In this document: one piece after another, positions 58,001 through 64,000 of the stretch | Layout of the letters: the number at the start of each line of letters is the position of its first letter | Numbering within the stretch: position 1 is the stretch's first letter | NCBI GenBank assembly: GCA_012861695.1 | Contig: JAAOOA010000399.1 | Coordinates: 9,562,147-9,626,146, forward strand | DNA length: 64,000 nucleotides | Reading direction: 5' to 3' | Source of the DNA: Trematomus loennbergii | Taxonomy: Eukaryota; Chordata; Actinopteri; Perciformes; Nototheniidae | Notes under the pieces: generated by a model | Database searches by the model: none | What the model saw: the letters and a program-made list of their open reading frames with translations, nothing else | Told to the model about the DNA's origin: nothing | Program-made: the position numbers and the translations under genes

Positions 58001-58791
58001 TTGCAAATTGCATATTTTGCCCTATCAGCTGTAAATGTAGGTCATATGGCAGAATCTTCTGGCATTGTTTTTTTTTTAATCGTTTTTCAGGACACAGGTG
58101 ATTTACTGTAAATCCTGGCTGTGATGTCACATTTATTCTCTGAGAGGTTTGATTCCTTCTTGCAATTAAAGTGACACCATACGAACGCCTCCTATAATTA
58201 AACCCCAGTGTGCATTGAGATGCTTAAAATAGGAACACCAGGTTTTTCCATGACTGAAAGATTGTCTAATGCAGTCTAACAATTCTTAATGATGTGAGGT
58301 ATGTAATGTCTCGGATACATATAACATATAACAAATCAAATATAAAACAGGATATTTTAGTCGTGTCTCCATTATACCTGACAGCCATAAACCTGTTCAC
58401 CTACACGTCATTGGCTCTAGTTTTACGTAATGTGTGCATTTAATATTCTGTGGGTTGTAGTAGAAAACGTTACGTTATGTTCAGCACAGGAAGCAAATTA
58501 AACATTATAGGTCCACTTAAACCCCAACAAGAGATATTAGAGAGGAACACTCAAACCTCTCGTAGCCCCCCGCAGTCCCAACACATCCTCCGGGGTGATA
58601 TGTCCACTTTGTGTCCGCAGGTCCTCCTCCGTGACGGGCCTGCTGTCCACCTGACTGCGCCGGGACTTCAGCCTCTTCAGAACCCCTCCGCCAGGCTTGC
58701 GGTCCCGCGGAGGAGCCGCAGTGCCGTGCCCTCCGCCGGGGACGTTTTCAGCAACAGGCGCGTCGCTGCTGCGGGCTTTTGCTCCGCTCAT
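54929..58791 (-). CDS. unc119b: UNC119B lipid-binding trafficking chaperone (5 exons)
   Basis: Five exons sum to 735 nt, giving 244 residues in an open frame. UNC119 proteins have a GMP-phosphodiesterase-delta-type beta-sandwich. It binds the myristoylated N-terminus of cargo such as transducin alpha and NPHP3, and the small GTPase ARL3 releases the cargo in cilia. Visible here: a disordered basic N-terminus ([15 protein letters not shown], 31-45), [20 protein letters not shown], then [79 protein letters not shown] and [12 protein letters not shown], and finally the C-terminus [26 protein letters not shown] and the YNGGQ end match UNC119B rather than UNC119A, which ends YSGTP (from memory). 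Human UNC119B has about 251 residues. Confidence 0.95.
55042..56827 (-). other. unc119b: unc119b intron 4
   Basis: 1.8 kb phase-1 intron, AT-rich. Open frames inside show no domain and no second copy of an UNC119 exon. Confidence 0.7.
56828..57000 (-). CDS. unc119b: unc119b exon 4
   Basis: 173 nt coding residues 151-207: [38 protein letters not shown] and [19 protein letters not shown]. This is the most conserved part of the family. Acceptor ATCAG, donor GTGAGT. Confidence 0.96.
57189..57288 (-). CDS. unc119b: unc119b exon 3
   Basis: 100 nt coding the acidic loop DDEEHREAD, then [19 protein letters not shown] and TVGA, with split Glu and Thr codons. The acidic loop is an UNC119B feature. 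Acceptor TGTCAG, donor GTGAGT. Confidence 0.94.
57530..57643 (-). CDS. unc119b: unc119b exon 2
   Basis: 114 nt coding [37 protein letters not shown]. Acceptor TTGCAG, donor GTAATG. Confidence 0.96.
57644..58556 (-). other. unc119b: unc119b intron 1
   Basis: Phase-1 intron of about 0.9 kb with donor GTTTGA, a weaker match to consensus than the others. No exon was seen inside. Confidence 0.7.
58557..58791 (-). CDS. unc119b: unc119b exon 1 (start)
   Basis: ATG at 58791-58789 opens 78 codons, [10 protein letters not shown] to LGLRGATR, plus one base. MSG at the start is shared with UNC119B relatives. The exon is CpG-rich, as expected for a promoter-proximal exon. Confidence 0.93.
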
Positions 58792-59060
58792 CGTGGCCTC
58801 CTTTTCGTCGGCTTCCCCTTCTGTTTCAACGAGTGTGTCTCCGCTCTTGTCTCTTGATAAATGCGATAGGAAGAATAAGATGGCGTCCCACTCCCAGCAT
58901 TAGATGTCGAGTGTCGACAGAAGTGTTGGTGAACGGTCAAGCTCTTGTTTTTGTAAGCACATGCTGTACAGTTGCCATGACAACTCGTCCGGTGAGCCAG
59001 AGGAGGATGTGGTGTCATTCAGTGGAACGTCCACCAGGGGGCGCGCTTCAGGAACATACA
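58792..59060 (-). promoter_or_regulatory. unc119b: unc119b promoter / 5' UTR region
   Basis: A moderately CpG-rich sequence upstream of the start codon. AAGATGGCG at 58877-58885 on the plus strand resembles a YY1 core-promoter site, here antisense to the gene. No TATA box was found. The start site is not determined. Confidence 0.4.
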
Positions 59061-60564
59061 GGAATATACTGAAGAGTGTTTTCATTCATTATCACTAATA
59101 CTACTGCACTAATGGCACTCATTAATAATAATAGTCAATGGTGAAAGTAAGGATTTTTTAAGAATGAGAGAAAAAGCTAACCTTGAGTGTATGCAAAGTC
59201 TCCCATAGGATTTGTATACTGCATATCTGTACATTTATTTTACATTAAACTTGTAAAAGTTCATAGCTGCCAATACTTGATTATGCTCCTTTCATTCTGA
59301 CTGCCTTTTTACCATCATAGGGCCTTATATATTTATTGGCCACATTGGACTTTCCTAAAATAAAATGAAATAGAAGAAAACTATTCATGAGCTCAAAGCA
59401 AGATAAACTACATTTCCAAGCATATAACATTCACACCAAAGAAGATGACACTCATTTCAGAGTGTAAACAATGTTTAAACTAAACTTGACTACGTATTAT
59501 GTTGGTGCATTATTACCACTTAAGCACTAACATGTAAGCAGCATTTTAATACTTTAGCTGGTTGAGGTGGAGCGCTGTACTACAGAAATACCATCTTATC
59601 GTAATGTTGAATGATTTGAAAGACACTTCTAGACAACCCAACTAACACTCACATTTACCCTTAACACAATCCACATTCAGGTGAAAAAAATCCAGGTTTA
59701 TTTCTCAAATTTGCTTCATGGCAGAGATTATTTCACTTGCTTGTGAAGTTTCCAAAAACCTAGGAAACACAAATGATACACTGTAAAGGCCCAGGTGTTA
59801 TGTAAATGAAGGTGTAGTTGGTGAGTGCTGATGGGCACTCCCTGCTGTTAAAATGCCCCTGGAAGCCTCCCCAGCACTCTCCATTGAGCATGGAGAGCTG
59901 CATTAATCCAACTCCTTTTAACATTTTGAAAAGTAGCTTCTTGTCTCAGTTAGAACCTGTTAATCCTGTCTATTCAACAGTTTACTAACATCAAGCCACA
60001 ATGAATTTGCAGAGCACTTCCGGTCCGATCTTAAAAAATAAAAGAGCCACAACTCTCCAAATAAAAAATTCAACCTACATTTAAAATCATGGTGAGTCAC
60101 TCTAACTAAGCATTACAGACATGTCTTGTTTTACAAAGTGATTATTGGTTGCCATAAAAATCTATTTAGTCATAGTCCTCCCAGATTTCTTAAATGTAAT
60201 GCCTGTTCCATTTATTTAGGTATACACTGAAAAATACTAAGCAATTTAATCAAGCCCCCAGTAATAAACACTTCTTTGAAATGTACAAAAACCAGCGTCA
60301 ATATCTAAAATCACTAAATCATAATTGATACAGAAAACACATTTCTTATTTAATAATTGTCTTTGTTCATATTACCTGATCAGTCACACACTGATTTTAT
60401 TTAATAATTTGTGCACATTATAGGAATGAACAGATTGCCCTGTAAAGTGGACATTGATTTTAATTCAACATTATGTATGTTAGGTGAATTTCTAGCACAT
60501 TGGTGAATTAGCCTATAGACGCTGTATTTATATATTTGCCATAATACAAATGGTCTTTGTCATT
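59061..60564. other. Intergenic stretch, no supported gene
   Basis: AT-rich sequence with no recognised exon or repeat boundary. Confidence 0.4.
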
Positions 60565-61181
60565 TTAAAGAGGCCCTGTCGTGCTTTTTGGGATATCCCC
60601 TTTCCTGTAGTGTGTTATATAGGTTTTTGTGCATGTAAATGGTCTGCAAAGGCTAAATCCGAAAGTTTCCTCCAGAGGGAGTTTCTCTCCCCCTGCCCGA
60701 AAGGCCTCCATTGGACTCCTTTGTTTACTTTTGTTACATAGCGACATCATGTGCAACTCCCGCTTCTGTTGGTTAGCGCTCCAACTCATTGTACAATAGG
60801 CTAAGGGGCGGGACATATCTAAGCGGTTGACCAATCACAACAGAGCGGGCCGGCCAACATTACATTACATTACATTTCACTTGTTAGACGCTTTTATCCA
60901 AAGCGACTTACATACATTCAATACTGTGGGCAATCCCAAGAGGAACAATTTTGGGTGAAGTGTCTTGTCCAAGACACAGCGGAATGTTGACTGCAGCGGG
61001 ATTCGAACCAGTGCCCCCGTGATCCGAAGATCAGCACACTTACTACTGAGCCACAACCATAACCAATCGGGTGTAAGAAAACAGGTGCGGCAGCACAGGC
61101 ACTATGAGTATGTAATATGTCACAGTAGAGGCACAAAGTACAAATCTGAATCTGGAAGTTAGCATAATAAGGCTCCTTTAA
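60565..61181. mobile_element. TTAA-flanked element, family C, with a SINE inside
   Basis: TTAA at 60565-60568 and 61178-61181. The ends are AGAGGCCCTGTCGTGC and, inverted, AGGAGCCTTATTATGC, an imperfect match. A tRNA-derived SINE occupies 60858-61060. No transposase is present. The repeated architecture (TTAA, then A-G-rich end, then AT-rich subterminal) echoes families A and B. Confidence 0.6.
60858..61060 (-). mobile_element. tRNA-derived SINE
   Basis: On the minus strand, TGGCTCAGTAGT (A box, 61042-61053) is followed by GGTTCGAATCC (B box, 60999-61009). Both match the RNA polymerase III consensus at tRNA-like spacing. The body carries GTAAGTCGCTTTGGATAAAA, a very common fish repeat word. 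The element ends in a (TGTAA)n tail at 60858-60876. It is not a functional tRNA: no cloverleaf extends beyond the boxes. Confidence 0.8.
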
Positions 61182-61199
61182 GTTTATGACAAACTCGCT

Positions 61200-61472
61200 T
61201 TTATTGTGAAGTAAACACACGCCACTTCCTGTGCAGTGGTGTCTCGCTGTGTAACTTGCCTCCCCAGCAGCGTGTCAGTGAGGCGGGCGCTGGGAGTGTC
61301 TGCTGGGTGTAGCAGCAGCCCGACGTCTCGTTAGTGTGAATGACTTGAAAAAAACACTAACAACAGCTCAGCAGGCGAAACGCTCACGGAAAACTGAGGG
61401 ACATTTTTCTTTTGTAACTTCTTCCCGCTTCCTTCCTTCCCCCACCTGTATGACTGCGTGAAGACAAAAGGT
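61200..61472 (+). promoter_or_regulatory. Candidate promoter and non-coding first exon, plus strand
   Basis: The only CpG-rich block in the right-hand intergenic region. It ends at a GT donor (ACAAAAG|GTAAAC, donor at 61471-61472) with a pyrimidine-rich stretch just before. It contains no long plus-strand ORF. It may be the 5' end of a gene lying beyond 64000. This is inference from composition and one splice signal. Confidence 0.3.
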
Positions 61473-62817
61473 AAACAACAACATTATACTGCTGAAGAAA
61501 TGTCTTTTAAATATCTTAAAACTTCAAAAGCTGGTGTTAAGAGCAGGTGCACAAGCTCTATTACTATATTGTACTATCTTCTTAAAGAACATTGTCATGG
61601 GTAACGTCTTAAGTATCCGCATAATTTTTTCTCACAAAAGAGTCATTCACAACACTGACAGCCGAGCGTAAAAACAAACTTAGTTTTATTTACTTTTCTC
61701 CTTTTCTTTGTCCAGTTTCAGACGGCTGGTTCAACGACTGGGAGTTCACTGTTGACGCGTTTATCAGTAACTTATTAACCATCCGAAATGAAGCATACGC
61801 ACCGATATAACGTACATTTCGCAGTTTAATGTGCGCCACAAGTCATTGCATCGTAATATTTGCTTCACTGAGGAGCAGACGTTTCCCAAACTACGTGTTT
61901 AAGCTTCTCACAGCATCACTCAAAGAGGTAAATAGCACAGTGGACATGAAAACGAAAGGGACCGAGTGCTGTCTGTTAGCCTTGGCAGGGCAGCAGGCAC
62001 TGAAGGCAAATAAAGATAAGAAACACAAACCCCACAAGCTTAAGTGCTGCTGCAGGAAGATTTTCCCCTGACTGTGAATGTGGCCTTAATAAGCAACAGA
62101 AACCATCCATCAACTGCAGCTTTATCTGCCAGACACTGTTTATTTCTAAGGAATTCTACTTGAAAGTAAAACAAAAAAGAGGGAGGAAATCAGAAAAAAC
62201 AGGACACAGCTTTAAGAGTCCAATCCAAACCCATTGCACAATATCATGCACGCACGCCCAGAGCTGCTGTGTGTTTGAGCAATGGAGCAACAAGTTTATT
62301 ACAAACATATAACATGCAAAATACCTCAGTGCAAAGGCGGACTGCTGATCAAACCCAGCTGTAGATTAATAGTGTGAGAGTGACAGAGAAAGCTTTTTAC
62401 GGACAAACACTGAGAGTTGCACAGTATTCAACTGGGGTGTGGAGTTACCGGTTTGTGTATAAGTATTACAGGTCAAACCAGATAACACAACAATGCCTGT
62501 AGTTAGTGTTATACACTGGGAACATTACTGTTAAAAATGTGTACACAGGTGTGTAGGCTTGTCCTTTATTTCGTCCTTGTGACAGTACTTTACTTTAAGA
62601 TTGTTTATCTGACAGAGGTTTCAGTTCACTTGGAGATCTAGACTGTGATTTTAGTCATTTCTTCAGACTATTGTTGATGTGGACGATGACTCATCAGGCC
62701 TGCCTCGATTGCTGACATGTCTCCCACCTGCCTGTTCTCATTCTCAGTTTAGGAGTTCTATTTCATATTAATGTGGTTTAAAAATTACACAGCACACTCA
62801 CTGTCAGATCACATAAC
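61473..62817. other. Intergenic or first-intron stretch
   Basis: No conserved exon was recognised. The open frame at about 61829-62071 lacks domains and splice context. Confidence 0.35.
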
Positions 62818-62957
62818 GTACTGTATGTATGACGTATGTATGTATGTATGTATGTATGTAATCTATGTATGTATGTAAGAAACTATGTATGTATGTATGT
62901 AAGTATCTAGGTAAGAATGGATGTGAGTGTGAGTGTGAGTGTGAGTGTGTGTGTGTT
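62818..62957. repeat. (GTAT)n and (GTGA)n microsatellite
   Basis: Tetranucleotide ATGT repeats with interruptions, then GTGA units, then GT. The GT end abuts a hAT-like insertion. Confidence 0.92.
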
Positions 62958-63281
62958 TAGGGCTGTGCGATTATGGCAAAAATCATAATCACGATTATTT
63001 TGGTCAATAATTGATATCACGATTATTAAAAACATTATCCATTTACTTTGAAAACATCCATATATTGAAAAAAAAAATGTGAACAGTATGTTTTTAACAG
63101 TTGATTACCCTGAACTTTAAGTATAATTCAACTGAAAAACCAATAAAAAAAATAAAAAATTACATTTTTTTTTTTTTTTTAATAAAAATAATAATCGTTT
63201 TATTTCGATTACATTGTTTTCGTAATCGTTGCAAGCCAAAATCGTAATCGAGATTAAAATACGATTAATTGCACAGCCCTA
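62958..63281. mobile_element. hAT-like MITE with TAGGGCTGTGCGAT ends
   Basis: Begins TAGGGCTGTGCGAT and ends with the inverted ATTGCACAGCCCTA. It is flanked by GTGTGTGTT on both sides, which would be an 8-bp (or 9-bp) target duplication, although the flank is itself a GT repeat. The interior is rich in ATCG/CGATTA words and near-palindromic over its whole length. It has no coding capacity. Confidence 0.75.
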
Positions 63282-64000
63282 GTGTGTGTTATGCATTTAT
63301 ATATTTCTGTCTATGTATATTTGTCATTCTATTAATTAAATTGACTTTTATGACACTATCAACTTATGTTGAACAGATTTGAGTAGTGACACCTGTTATT
63401 TGTTGAATATAAAATATTATAATATTATATATATTTTTGGTGTTTTTGACTGGAAAAAACAAGACATTTAAAGCCATCAAATTGGACTTTGAGACACTGG
63501 GACAGAACAAACAAGGAAGTTCCTGCCGAAAAATGATTGTGTTTTTTGCAGCCTTTGTGAGCCTTAGTGAGGAAAAGTGTGATGTTATCAAAGATCCAAC
63601 AATACTCAGTAAGATATATAAAAAACATAACCTTTAAAGTGTCAAGTATCAATCATTTAATTTAGGAAATAATCAAATATAGTCTATGTTGTGGTTTAAC
63701 AAACAGTTTGTCCTACACAATAGGAATTACTTATATTGTAATTTCTCCCCCTCAGTATGGCTTCCCTCTGCTCATTTAGATCGACATTAAGTCACGTTTT
63801 GCACAACCTCAATCAGGACTAGCTCTCAGAGGTCACACTCAAAATAAATATAAAATCCCCCATGCTAGAAAAGTGACAGTGACTGGCAGCTCTACATAAG
63901 GCTGCAACTAGCCATTTAAATGGTTTCAATATTTAAAAAAGATACCAACAAGTTCTGTGTCATTATTTGAAAACTAAACTGAGCAGAAAAACTAAGTAAA
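63282..64000. other. AT-rich stretch to window edge
   Basis: No exon recognised. Short open frames on both strands around 63364-63652 overlap each other and show no domain. Confidence 0.4.

Noticed and set aside
60991..61060. A true tRNA gene on the minus strand
   Set aside because: A and B boxes are present, but no acceptor stem or complete cloverleaf could be built, and the sequence continues into a SINE body and tail.

Overview
The window looks like nuclear DNA from a teleost fish. Genes are split into short exons by long AT-rich introns with GT/AG borders. There are long (TG)n/(TC)n/(GTAT)n microsatellites, a decayed LINE, tRNA-derived SINEs, and many small non-autonomous DNA transposons of the TTAA-target and hAT types usual in fish. 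I saw no bacterial, plasmid or phage feature. Species cannot be read from the sequence.

Three protein-coding genes can be resolved, all on the minus strand. (1) tmem233 (about 18789-20686) is a small CD225-family membrane protein. (2) msi1 (24855-45302) is the neural RNA-binding protein Musashi-1, with 14 coding exons for about 359 residues, two RRM domains and a full C-terminal tail. (3) unc119b (54929-58791) is a lipid-binding trafficking chaperone, with five exons for 244 residues. From memory of the human map, TMEM233, MSI1 and UNC119B all lie on human 12q24, so this appears to be a conserved linkage group. Two weaker gene candidates lie at the left: an apparent terminal exon on the plus strand (1305-1406) directly after a (TG)n tract, and an intact 70-residue single-pass membrane ORF on the minus strand (3593-3805). 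A GC-rich block at about 61200-61472 may be a promoter and non-coding first exon of a plus-strand gene beyond the right edge.

Layout: 1-18.7 kb is mostly gene-poor repeat-rich DNA holding the two small candidates, TTAA elements, a hAT element with intact target duplication, and a roughly 1 kb foldback-like structure. 18.8-20.7 kb is tmem233. 20.7-22.6 kb is intergenic. 22.6-45.6 kb is msi1 with its long 3' UTR and GC-rich promoter. 45.6-53.7 kb is a gene desert with a TGATGT-rich satellite-like stretch, a broken LINE and three long TG arrays. 53.7-59 kb is unc119b. 59-64 kb is intergenic with a TTAA element carrying an internal SINE, and a second hAT-like element.

The most notable oddity is in msi1. 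Coding exon 5 is 41 nt where the family has 42, so the summed coding length (1079 nt) is one base short of an open frame. All other exons join in frame with conserved protein, so a homopolymer error or a very recent indel is more likely than an old pseudogene. No wholly new multi-gene system was evident. The candidates most worth testing are the 70-residue membrane ORF, the TG-tract terminal exon, the predicted tiny last coding exon of tmem233, and the foldback element.
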